Shown here piece after piece: positions 25,302 to 32,585 of a stretch of 64,000 nt of DNA (positions within the stretch are counted from its first letter, which is position 1; the number at the start of each line of letters is the position of its first letter). The notes beneath the pieces were generated by a model. The model was not told the origin of the DNA. It saw only the letters and a list, made by a program, of their open reading frames with translations, and did not search any database. This stretch comes from Anaerolineales bacterium (lineage in GTDB: Bacteria > Chloroflexota > Anaerolineae > Anaerolineales > Villigracilaceae): the NCBI GenBank assembly GCA_030018695.1, contig JASEHI010000001.1, positions 1 to 64,000 of the forward strand, in the 5' to 3' direction. Both the position numbers and the translations under genes were made by a program.

Positions 25302-25475
25302 ATGATTGGCGGTAAAATTAGACAAATAAATCCCGCTGCCACCAAATGGCTGGCGCGGGCTAAAAAGGCATACCATGGCAAAGGCCAGATGGCCGATTGG
25401 CAGGCTTACATCGAAAACTTGCGCGCCACTTACGCCCGCCGCCCGGCATTGCAGAAGGCCATTGCGGGGTTGTGA
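25302..25475 (+). pseudogene. 57-residue frame resembling the C-terminal tail of a SWIM zinc-finger protein
   Basis: From ATG 25302 the frame gives MIGGKIRQINPAATKWLARA, then KKAYHGKGQMADWQAYIENL and RATYARRPALQKAIAGL. The WQAYIENLRATYARRPALQKAI pattern resembles the basic helical tail of large SWIM-domain proteins, but the zinc finger is absent. It may be a remnant or a small independent gene. Evidence is composition and recall only. Confidence 0.35.
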
Positions 25476-25484
25476 AGCCACCTT

Positions 25485-26519
25485 TTAAACATTTGGCCGC
25501 GCCTCAAACTGCTCACACCCCTGATGCTCGAATGTCAGCAACCCGGCGCGCGGGCTGGCGGGATTGCCACACACGCCCCAATCCATGCCCAGTTTGCCAG
25601 GGAGTTCGAGAAAGTGCCGGCACCCGCATGAGCAATCCGGAGCTTCGCGTTCACGTTCCCCGTAAGGTTCAAAGTCAGTGGGCAGGTGGCGGCAAATGAT
25701 GTGCAGATGTTCGTGGAGTGACGTTCCATCCTGCGGATCTTTACCAAGCAGGTAGAGATACCCGGCCACGAAATATTCAAAAACTTCGCGCAGTTCTTCT
25801 TCCGTCTGCCCGCTGAAGGTGAATTGTTCGGGAAGGTACGTTACTTGGGCGTTGTAAGCGCCAAGCTCGTTATCATAGGTTGCATGTGCCTGGATGCCGC
25901 GCTGCTTGAAGTGCAGAGGCGGGTGAGGGTCTGGCGGGCGCGGTTCGGGCGGTGTGTGTTTGAAAATTTCCTGCGCGGGTTCGCCGGTTTGCGGATCGCG
26001 CACCAGTACCGCCTTGAGACTGCGGTCTTCAATCTCCAGCCACACTTTGACATACACGCTTTCATGCGCAGCACCCTTCGATGAACTCAGGGCAGCGCCT
26101 ACTCGGTCGGCAGCACTGCACCCGGCGCACTTGAAATCTTCGGGGATGAAATAATGCCCGGAATACTGCGGAACTTCATCGCCGATATAGAACTCAGTGA
26201 GGACGCAATCGAATTCTTTCGTCTGAATTTCTGCCAGCCCCAGGTGGCGGCGCGTGCGATAGGCTTCGATTTTGTCGGGCGTGTCCAGTTGCGCAATCCA
26301 AGCATCCACATCTTCAAAGCCATCGCGCTCCGCCCAATGCTCCTGCATGGAAAAGAGAACCTTCTCGCCACGCAGATGCCTCTGGCGCGATTCAACCTGC
26401 CATTGCTTGTGCTGTTTGACCTCGCGCTCGGAGTCCTCCCAGGTCATTGGTGAATAGCGGTATTGCCTGCCGCAGAACGGGCAATCGAGTTCGGCATAAA
26501 CGGTATCAAACATTCCCAT
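25485..26519 (-). CDS. Conserved hypothetical protein with zinc-ribbon-like ends and a HicB-like segment
   Basis: The 344-residue protein starts MGMFDTVYAELDCPFCGRQYRY (a CPFC knuckle). A middle segment, YDNELGAYNAQVTYLPEQFTFSGQTEEELREVFEYFV, looks like a HicB fold. The end has DCSCGCRHFLE, then MDWGVCGNPASPRAGLLTFEHQGCEQFE, a motif shared with DUF3027-type proteins. The function is not known. The residues AALSSSKGAAHES come from an in-frame repeat at 26064-26110. It follows a second hypothetical gene in the same direction with a 26-nt gap. Confidence 0.65.
   Translation of the reverse strand: MGMFDTVYAELDCPFCGRQYRYSPMTWEDSEREVKQHKQWQVESRQRHLRGEKVLFSMQEHWAERDGFEDVDAWIAQLDTPDKIEAYRTRRHLGLAEIQTKEFDCVLTEFYIGDEVPQYSGHYFIPEDFKCAGCSAADRVGAALSSSKGAAHESVYVKVWLEIEDRSLKAVLVRDPQTGEPAQEIFKHTPPEPRPPDPHPPLHFKQRGIQAHATYDNELGAYNAQVTYLPEQFTFSGQTEEELREVFEYFVAGYLYLLGKDPQDGTSLHEHLHIICRHLPTDFEPYGEREREAPDCSCGCRHFLELPGKLGMDWGVCGNPASPRAGLLTFEHQGCEQFEARPNV
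26064..26110. repeat. Full-length CTTCGATGAACTCAGGG-type repeat inside the zinc-ribbon-like gene
   Basis: The unit runs GCGCAGCACCCTTCGATGAA, then CTCAGGGCAGCGCCTACTCG. It is translated in frame and shares both halves with copies at 44924, 46309 and 48381. Confidence 0.75.
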
Positions 26520-26545
26520 TTTTTCTCTCCCGAGATTTGCTCAAG

Positions 26546-27040
26546 CTATTCGTCCGGTTTTTCCAGTTCGTTGAACAACTCATCCAGCGTCTTTGCGTGA
26601 GATGGATCGAAATCTTTAGCCGCGTGCAGGATTTCGTCATGCTTTTCCTGCACTTCCTCTGGCGTGTACCCGAAAAAGGTCATCTCCCACCAAGTAGGCC
26701 TACGGCAGACAGTGACAGAGGATGTCCATTTCGGAGCAGCGCGCCAGGGTTTGATCGTCAATCCCCATGCCCAGCCACTCCTCCCAGGGTGAAATTCGAT
26801 GGCGTAGAATGTCTCCGTTTCGTCCTCTTTTCCTGAAACGTGCCAATACTCACCCACGAGATCATCCTGCACATGTTCAACAACGATACGCATGTTTGTC
26901 TCCACGGGAGATGTGGATAGCAACATACAGTACACATGTTCATAGCCAGCCAGACTGTTTTCCTGGTCAGGGTACAGGCGCAGTAGGTTATTCGGCACTT
27001 CATTCCATCTGAATTTTTGAATCAAGTCCACCAGTTTCAT
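26546..27040 (-). CDS. Conserved hypothetical protein with a compensated frameshift (possibly DUF6557)
   Basis: The 164-residue frame starts MKLVDLIQKFRWNEVPNNLL. From about residue 85 to 117 the frame reads GRSGWAWGLTIKPW, which looks unnatural. The next frame across the same bases reads PWEEWLGMGIDDQTLARC, then SEMDILCHCL, which joins naturally to EMTFFGYTPEEVQEKHD. I infer a one-base loss in the GGG at 26787-26789 followed by a 19-bp repeat insertion at 26690-26708 that restored frame. Function is unknown; DUF6557 membership is recalled, not checked. Confidence 0.6.
   Translation of the reverse strand: MKLVDLIQKFRWNEVPNNLLRLYPDQENSLAGYEHVYCMLLSTSPVETNMRIVVEHVQDDLVGEYWHVSGKEDETETFYAIEFHPGRSGWAWGLTIKPWRAAPKWTSSVTVCRRPTWWEMTFFGYTPEEVQEKHDEILHAAKDFDPSHAKTLDELFNELEKPDE
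26690..26708. repeat. 19-bp repeat (CCAAGTAGGCCTACGG) that restores a reading frame
   Basis: A diverged copy of the GCCGAAGGCCTACTCGGC family. Removing these 19 bases joins CHCL directly to EMTFFG in the natural frame. Its length is 1 modulo 3 and offsets the upstream one-base loss. Confidence 0.55.
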
Positions 27041-27140
27041 CTGCAGTCCTTGCTGCTCGACTTTACAAGTTTACCGCCTGTTTTGTTTGGAAGGTAATCT
27101 ATCGCTTGGGTGTTGTTGATGAGAGCGAGCAGTTACCTGT

Positions 27141-28586
27141 TTACTTCATCCGGTTTAGCGTGGCGAGAAGGTCTGTATCCAGTCTAGCCAAATCAACCAA
27201 CAAAGCGCCAGCAGATTCTGCCAGTTCGCGCGCGGCGTCGGTAAACCCGGCGCGGGCGAAAAAAGCGTAATGCACCTGCCAATCGTCCGCAGGAACAACC
27301 TTGCCTGCCTTCTCGAACAATTCCTGCACCACCGAGCGCGCGACCGGGTCAACGCCCCATTTGGATTCACCAAGTAGAATTTTCTTTTCACGCCAGTTAA
27401 TAACCACTACGTCAACCTGCACATCAGACGACCAGTGATTTCCAACAACTTCGGGGGTAAACGGTAACTGGCGGATTTGCGCCTGTGCCACAATCCATTC
27501 GCGGCACAGGTCTTCGAAGGTTGTAGCGCCAATGAAAGATCGAAACTGTTCTGAAAGACGTTCCCAGAGCGTATCCACCAAACCCATTTCAATCATTTCC
27601 TGATTCGGCTCGATGAAACGGAAGTAAAAACGCAGGTAAGGGTCACGCAGATGATAGCGGCTGCGGGTGGTCGTTTGTCGTTGAGTGGGTGGAATCGTTG
27701 CCGGGGTGCGTCGCTCGATCAATCTCAACTCTCCCAATCGCTTCAAATAAGGCGGCAGATTTTGGGACGGGATGCCGGTTACAGACGAAATTTCGGATGG
27801 CGTGCGCGCATCCGTGGCGATGGCGCGCAGAACAGATTCATAAACACGAGTTTCGCGCGCCAAATCGCTTACCAGAATGTCTGGCTCACTGCGGAACATC
27901 CCGGTACGTCGGAAAAGATGCTGGCGGATGTTATCGCTCAAGCTGACTTGCGGATTGAAATGTTCCAGATATGCCGGAATACCACCCAACACAGCGTAAG
28001 TCGCCACGCGCTCAGCGGCATCATAGGTTGGAAAAAACTCGCGTAAAGCCGCGAAGGGTAATGGGTCTAACGGCATTTGCGCAGTAAAGCGCCCGTGCAG
28101 GGGGGCTTTGTAGTCCATCATATCCACCATCATGCCGATATGTGAACCAGCCAGTACAAAGATAATCTGCTTGTCTTTGAATAGATGGTCCCAGGCTGCT
28201 TGTAAGTGCGATGGGAAGGACGGATCAGATTCAACGATATAGGGAAATTCATCGAGGATCACAATCAAGGGTTTGTCTGCAAACATGCGCGCCATTTCGC
28301 GAAATAACAATTCCCATGAATCGAAGCGGGGCGGTTCCGGGTTTTGGATTTCAGGATAAGCCCATGCCCATATCGCTCTTGCAAGGCTGTGGCGGGATGC
28401 ATCCGCAGTTTCACGCCGGGCGACCCAGTACAGATAAGGGCGTCCTGCCTGCCGCGCCCAATGAAGCAAGAGTGTGGTTTTGCCAACTCTGCGGCGTCCA
28501 TAAACGGGGATGAGCTGTGCGCTCGGCAAAGCAAGTAAACGATTCAATTCCGCGATTTCTGCCTGCCGGTCAACAAATTTTTCCAT
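27141..28586 (-). CDS. Archaeal-type AAA ATPase with DUF234-like C-terminus
   Basis: The 481-residue protein starts MEKFVDRQAEIAELNRLLAL, with Walker A YGRRRVGKTTLLLHW at 29-43 and Walker B PLIVILDEFPYIVE. A winged helix (ARTPSEISSVTGIPSQNLPPYLKRLGELRLIERR) and a C-terminal nuclease-like part (FEDLCREWIVAQ, VDVVVINWREKKILLGESKW) follow. This is the PF01637/DUF234 ATPase family common in archaea and Chloroflexi, whose C-terminus resembles PD-(D/E)XK folds (D..E.K visible). It is transcribed divergently from the helicase operon. Its role is unknown; toxin or mobile-element functions have been suggested for the family. Confidence 0.82.
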   Translation of the reverse strand: MEKFVDRQAEIAELNRLLALPSAQLIPVYGRRRVGKTTLLLHWARQAGRPYLYWVARRETADASRHSLARAIWAWAYPEIQNPEPPRFDSWELLFREMARMFADKPLIVILDEFPYIVESDPSFPSHLQAAWDHLFKDKQIIFVLAGSHIGMMVDMMDYKAPLHGRFTAQMPLDPLPFAALREFFPTYDAAERVATYAVLGGIPAYLEHFNPQVSLSDNIRQHLFRRTGMFRSEPDILVSDLARETRVYESVLRAIATDARTPSEISSVTGIPSQNLPPYLKRLGELRLIERRTPATIPPTQRQTTTRSRYHLRDPYLRFYFRFIEPNQEMIEMGLVDTLWERLSEQFRSFIGATTFEDLCREWIVAQAQIRQLPFTPEVVGNHWSSDVQVDVVVINWREKKILLGESKWGVDPVARSVVQELFEKAGKVVPADDWQVHYAFFARAGFTDAARELAESAGALLVDLARLDTDLLATLNRMK

Positions 28587-28599
28587 TTCTCGCCTCGGT

Positions 28600-28640
28600 A
28601 ATCTTAGTGTGGAAATTCTTAGAAATTATACACTAAGATT
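28600..28640. promoter_or_regulatory. Perfect 11-bp inverted repeat between divergent ATPase and helicase operons
   Basis: AATCTTAGTGT (28600-28610) and ACACTAAGATT (28630-28640) are exact complements separated by 19 bp. The dyad lies 14 nt upstream of the ATPase start and about 100 nt upstream of the helicase start in the AT-rich divergent promoter region. It is a good operator candidate for a dimeric regulator, though no regulator gene is adjacent. Confidence 0.5.
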
Positions 28641-28739
28641 TGAGAATATCGCGAAGGATCAGGCTGGCTCATCGTCAGGGCTTTTCCAAACTTGCAAAAA
28701 TGAAAGTCGCTTTCAAGTTCGTGGTAAACTCACCCTACC

Positions 28740-30674
28740 ATGACACTCATCTCCTCCAAAAACATCTCTGAAGCGGATATTCGCCTGCTGCCAGTGGACG
28801 CGGCAGCCCTGAAAGACATCAGCGCCGGGCAGTTTGCCAGCCGAGAACTCTACCGTTTGCGTTTGCTGGCCGAACACGCGCTGCTGGTCGGCGGATTCGA
28901 CGAACTGGTCTGCCTCGAAGCGCTCGAGTTTGCTCCGTTCGATTATCAGGTGCGCGCCGCCCAAATTATGTTGCGCCGCTTTCGTGGGCGCGGCATGTTT
29001 TGTGATGAAGTCGGGCTGGGGAAAACCATCGAAGCCGGGCTGGTGCTCAAGGAATATCTGGCGCGCAACGTTGTCCAGCATGTGCTGATTGTCACGCCTG
29101 CCGCACTGGTGGAACAATGGCGCGAAGAGTTGGCCATCAAGTTTGGGCTGCCCGGTTTCGTCACCAGCGCCGACGCTGAGTTCCGCGCCGCCGGGGCCGA
29201 AGCCTGGGAACGCTTTCCGCTGCTGATTGCCTCGCTCGCCACCGCCCGCCGCGCCGAACACCGCGCCCGCATCATCCAGATTCCCTACGACCTGATCATC
29301 GTGGATGAAGCGCACCACTTCAAAAACCGCAACAGCACCTCGTGGAAATTCGTCAATGATTTGCAGCGTAAATATATTCTACTGTTGACCGCCACCCCGG
29401 TCGAAAATGACCTGGATGAATTGTATAACCTGATTACCCTGCTCAAACCCGGTCAATTGAAAACCCCGCGCGAGTTTCGCAAGCGATTCGTGGCGCAAGG
29501 CGACCCGCGCCTGCCCAAAAATCGCGGACAACTGCGCGATCTGCTGGGCGACGTGATGGTGCGTCACACCCGCAGCCAGGTGAACATCAAACTGCCGCCG
29601 CGCCAGGCCAGCACCATTCGCTTGGGGCTTACCCAAGAGGAAACCGATTTTTATCAGGCGGTCAGCAATTACGTGCGCGCGCACCTGAGACTTCATCGCC
29701 CCTTCGGCTCCGCTCCCCGCTGGCGCGGGACTTCGCAGGGCAGGCCCCAATCCATCCACCCTAACGGGGACACGTCTCAAAAGGAGATTGAAGAACACCC
29801 ATCCCTCAATGGGGACCCCATAGGGGTGCTTCGCGAAGGGACAGGGAGAGAGGGCATCCGCCAGGTGGACCGCTTTGCCCTGCTCACCCTTCAGCGTGAA
29901 ATTGGCAGCAGCCCCCAATCTGCCGAGCCGACTTTGCGCTCGCTGGCCGCACGCGCCCGCGACGCCGAACAGCGCCGCGAACTGCTGGAACTCGCCGACC
30001 AATCCACCCGCATCCAGACCTGGGCCAAGGCCGATGCGCTCGAAAAACTTTTGCTCACCAGCCTGCGCGACCCTGCCGAAAAAGTCATCATCTTTACCCA
30101 TTTCCACCGCACATTGGAGCGCTTGGCCGAGCGCCTGCGCGGGCTGGGACTCTCGTTCGTCACCTATCACGGCCAAATGGATATGAAGTCCAAGAATCAG
30201 GCAATTGCAGATTTTGAGCATCACGCCCAAGTGCTGCTCTCCACCGAAGCCGCCGGGGAGGGACGTAATCTCCAGTTTTGCCGCACGATGATCAATTTCG
30301 ATATTCCCTGGAACCCGATGCGCATCGAACAGCGTGTCGGGCGCATTCACCGCATCGGGCAGACGCGCGAAGTGCGCATTTTCAACCTTTCGGCGCGCGG
30401 CACGGTGGAAGATTACCTGCTCGAAATCCTAGACCAGAAACTCAACATGTTCGAACTGGTCATTGGTGAAATGGACATGATCCTGGGGCAGATTTCGGAC
30501 GAGCGTGACTTCGAAGACCTGCTGCTCGACATCTGGATGCAGTCGCAATCTGCCGAGGAACTGCGCGACGGATTCAAGAAACTGGGCGAAACGCTGGTTC
30601 AGGCGCGCCAGGCGTACCAGAAAACCCAGGAATACGACGAAGCCCTGTTTGGCGAAGACTTTTCGGCGGAGTAG
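28740..30674 (+). CDS. RapA/HepA-like SNF2-family helicase, first gene of candidate system
   Basis: The 644-residue protein is a superfamily 2 Snf2 ATPase: motif I DEVGLGKTIEAG at 89-100, motif II VDEAHHFKN (DEAH 189-192), motif III LLTATPVENDLDELYNL, motif V LLSTEAAGEGRNLQFC and motif VI IEQRVGRIHRIGQT. The family moves along DNA and remodels nucleoprotein complexes. An insertion of about 55 residues (about 320-375, starting HRPFGSAPRWRGTSQG) interrupts the region between the lobes and looks repeat-derived. The start is leaderless-like (TAAACT 10 nt upstream). The next gene begins 3 nt after its stop. Confidence 0.88.
   Translation: MTLISSKNISEADIRLLPVDAAALKDISAGQFASRELYRLRLLAEHALLVGGFDELVCLEALEFAPFDYQVRAAQIMLRRFRGRGMFCDEVGLGKTIEAGLVLKEYLARNVVQHVLIVTPAALVEQWREELAIKFGLPGFVTSADAEFRAAGAEAWERFPLLIASLATARRAEHRARIIQIPYDLIIVDEAHHFKNRNSTSWKFVNDLQRKYILLLTATPVENDLDELYNLITLLKPGQLKTPREFRKRFVAQGDPRLPKNRGQLRDLLGDVMVRHTRSQVNIKLPPRQASTIRLGLTQEETDFYQAVSNYVRAHLRLHRPFGSAPRWRGTSQGRPQSIHPNGDTSQKEIEEHPSLNGDPIGVLREGTGREGIRQVDRFALLTLQREIGSSPQSAEPTLRSLAARARDAEQRRELLELADQSTRIQTWAKADALEKLLLTSLRDPAEKVIIFTHFHRTLERLAERLRGLGLSFVTYHGQMDMKSKNQAIADFEHHAQVLLSTEAAGEGRNLQFCRTMINFDIPWNPMRIEQRVGRIHRIGQTREVRIFNLSARGTVEDYLLEILDQKLNMFELVIGEMDMILGQISDERDFEDLLLDIWMQSQSAEELRDGFKKLGETLVQARQAYQKTQEYDEALFGEDFSAE
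29697..29862. repeat. In-frame repeat-derived insertion in the helicase gene
   Basis: The stretch encodes a low-complexity Gly/Pro/Arg/Ser-rich segment between YVRAHLRLH and RQVDRFALLTLQREIGSS, which are normally close together in this family. It contains palindromic pieces such as GGGGACCCCATAGGGGT. Confidence 0.5.
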
Positions 30675-30677
30675 CCC

Positions 30678-32585
30678 ATGCCCGAAAATATTTCTCTCGA
30701 AGAATTGGTTTTGGGTTACTGCCGCCAGGTGGGTGGACTCGTGGAGCCGCCCGCCTACGGGATTTACGAGACGCTGCTGCCCGACGAGGTGGCTGCCCGC
30801 TGGGGCGTGGCTGCTCATCAGCGCTTCACCTTTTCAGCCGAGGCGGAAACCGAGAGCACTTTTCTGCACTACGGTCACGCGCTGGTGGAAACCATCGTCA
30901 ACGAACTGCGCCTGCAAACGGCCAACGGGCGGTTTTTTATCAACAACGTGCGCCTCGAAAAACCTGGCCTGTATGCCATCATCGAAAAGGCCATTTCCAT
31001 CTCAAACGCGAAACTATTCCCCGTGACAACGAATGCTCCGCTGCCAGGCGCAGTGGAACAGCGCGGAGCATTCGTTGTCGCACGGCTGCACCATTATGTG
31101 CGTTTCAATTTCAAAGTCAGCCTGATCTCTGATGAAAAGCGCGAGTTGATTCTGCCGGTCTGGATGGATGTGCAGGGCGGATATGCCATCCGCGGGGATG
31201 AAATTGAAGGGCGGGCAATTTTGGATATGGAGGGTCAATTCCAACAGCTCGAACCTGCCGCCCCATTTTGGATGGATGGCAAGCCGCTTGCACCGAAAGT
31301 GTTTGCCGCCCTGCTGGAGCGCGCCCGCAAGTCGGTGGCGGATGAGCTGGGCGATACGCTGGCAGGCTTGCAAAAACGTCTACGGCGCTTTTTGGAACTA
31401 GATCGCGCCCGCCTGAACGAATATTACGCCGACCTGCTCAAGGATGTGGAACGCCGCCTGCAAAAAGCCGATGTCTCGACAGCCATCGAGCGCCGCCCGG
31501 CGTTGGAAGCCAAACGCGCCGCCATCATCGCCGAGCGCCAGTCCAAACTGGAGGACGTGGAGCAGAAATACCATCTGCGCATCCAGTTGGAACTGCTGAA
31601 TGTGGCTGTCATCGCCCAGCCCAAACTCGATTTGACGGTGGAAATTCGCAAACGCGCGGTCACGGTGAAACGAGTGGCAACCTGGGACCCGTTGCTGCAT
31701 GTCGTCGAGCCGCTGGCCTGCGACGTGTGCGCACGGCCGGGTAAGTCATTATCGCTCTGCGAAAACGGCCACCTGGCGCACAACGATTGCCTGGCACCGC
31801 AGTGCGTGGAATGTAAGCGCACGTACTGCCAGAAATGCGCCGATCAGGTGCAAAGCTGCGCCGTCTGTGACCGCCCGGTGTGCGTCCACAGCCTGAAGCG
31901 CTGTATCACCTGTCAGCGAGTGACCTGCAACGAGCATCTCGACGAATGTCACGCCGACAACGGGCAGCCGCGCCGCGCCCGCAGCGAGGAAAAGCCGGTT
32001 TTCCCCACCGGGGCTGATATGACGGAAACAAGCCCAGGGGCGAAAACGTCCAGCCCGAAAACGGAGCAACCTGTGACAACGAATGCTCCGCCCAGGCAGA
32101 AAACGGCGGCGAAACGGGAAGCGCCCAAAGGGCAGACATCCCACCCTGGGCGACCACAAGGGTCGCCCCTACTTGCCCCGCTCAAAGAGAAACTGGCTGA
32201 TCATATGGAGGTGTATGCCGACCCGGCGCAGGGCAGTATCACGGCTTACGCCATGCTCAAGAAGCGCGAGGTTGCCACGCGCGTGTGGGAACTGACGAAT
32301 GAGGGAATCTCGGTTATGTGTTGGTGCGAGAAAGGCCCGCTTTGTCGGGAAAAAGGCATTGTCTATCGCCCGGCCGAGCCGGAATTCATTGAATCACAGA
32401 TAAAGCGTTTGTTGAAATCGTTCCAACAGGAATACGACGTGCCCGATACAAAGATTCGTTACCACCAGATTCGTCAAAATGAGACCTATGCTGAACTGAA
32501 ACTGAAAGTGCCTTCGCGTTGGAAGGAGCCTGCCGCGCTGGAGCAGGCGCGCGCCGGGTTCGAGAAGTTGAGGAGTAGAAGATGA
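30678..32585 (+). CDS. Cys/His-rich zinc protein of unknown function, second gene of candidate system
   Basis: The 635-residue protein has a novel N-terminal half (MPENISLEELVLGYCRQVGG...), a coiled segment (about 230-300), and at about 345-430 a dense cysteine region (CDVCARP, CENGHLAHNDC, CVECKRTYCQKC, CAVCDRPVC, CITCQRVTCNEHLDEC) resembling paired B-box/FYVE-like zinc folds. The C-terminal part contains WCEKGPLCREKG. Two in-frame copies of a TTNAP-coding repeat flank the middle. It is tightly coupled to both neighbours (3-nt gap, ATGA overlap). It may be the adaptor binding nucleic acid or protein for the helicase; that is inference. Confidence 0.7.
   Translation: MPENISLEELVLGYCRQVGGLVEPPAYGIYETLLPDEVAARWGVAAHQRFTFSAEAETESTFLHYGHALVETIVNELRLQTANGRFFINNVRLEKPGLYAIIEKAISISNAKLFPVTTNAPLPGAVEQRGAFVVARLHHYVRFNFKVSLISDEKRELILPVWMDVQGGYAIRGDEIEGRAILDMEGQFQQLEPAAPFWMDGKPLAPKVFAALLERARKSVADELGDTLAGLQKRLRRFLELDRARLNEYYADLLKDVERRLQKADVSTAIERRPALEAKRAAIIAERQSKLEDVEQKYHLRIQLELLNVAVIAQPKLDLTVEIRKRAVTVKRVATWDPLLHVVEPLACDVCARPGKSLSLCENGHLAHNDCLAPQCVECKRTYCQKCADQVQSCAVCDRPVCVHSLKRCITCQRVTCNEHLDECHADNGQPRRARSEEKPVFPTGADMTETSPGAKTSSPKTEQPVTTNAPPRQKTAAKREAPKGQTSHPGRPQGSPLLAPLKEKLADHMEVYADPAQGSITAYAMLKKREVATRVWELTNEGISVMCWCEKGPLCREKGIVYRPAEPEFIESQIKRLLKSFQQEYDVPDTKIRYHQIRQNETYAELKLKVPSRWKEPAALEQARAGFEKLRSRR
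31025..31079. repeat. Inverted repeat with 17-bp perfect arms inside the zinc-protein gene
   Basis: GACAACGAATGCTCCGC at 31025-31041 is repeated inverted at 31063-31079, in frame. A third copy of one arm lies at 32075-32091 in the same gene. The unit gives the peptide VTTNAP on one strand sense. Confidence 0.75.
32148..32168. repeat. GGGCGACC-ACAAG-GGTCGCCC palindrome inside the zinc-protein gene
   Basis: A perfect 8-bp dyad with a 5-bp loop, read in frame as part of a Pro/Arg-rich linker. It is another of the genome's dispersed palindromes. Confidence 0.65.
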
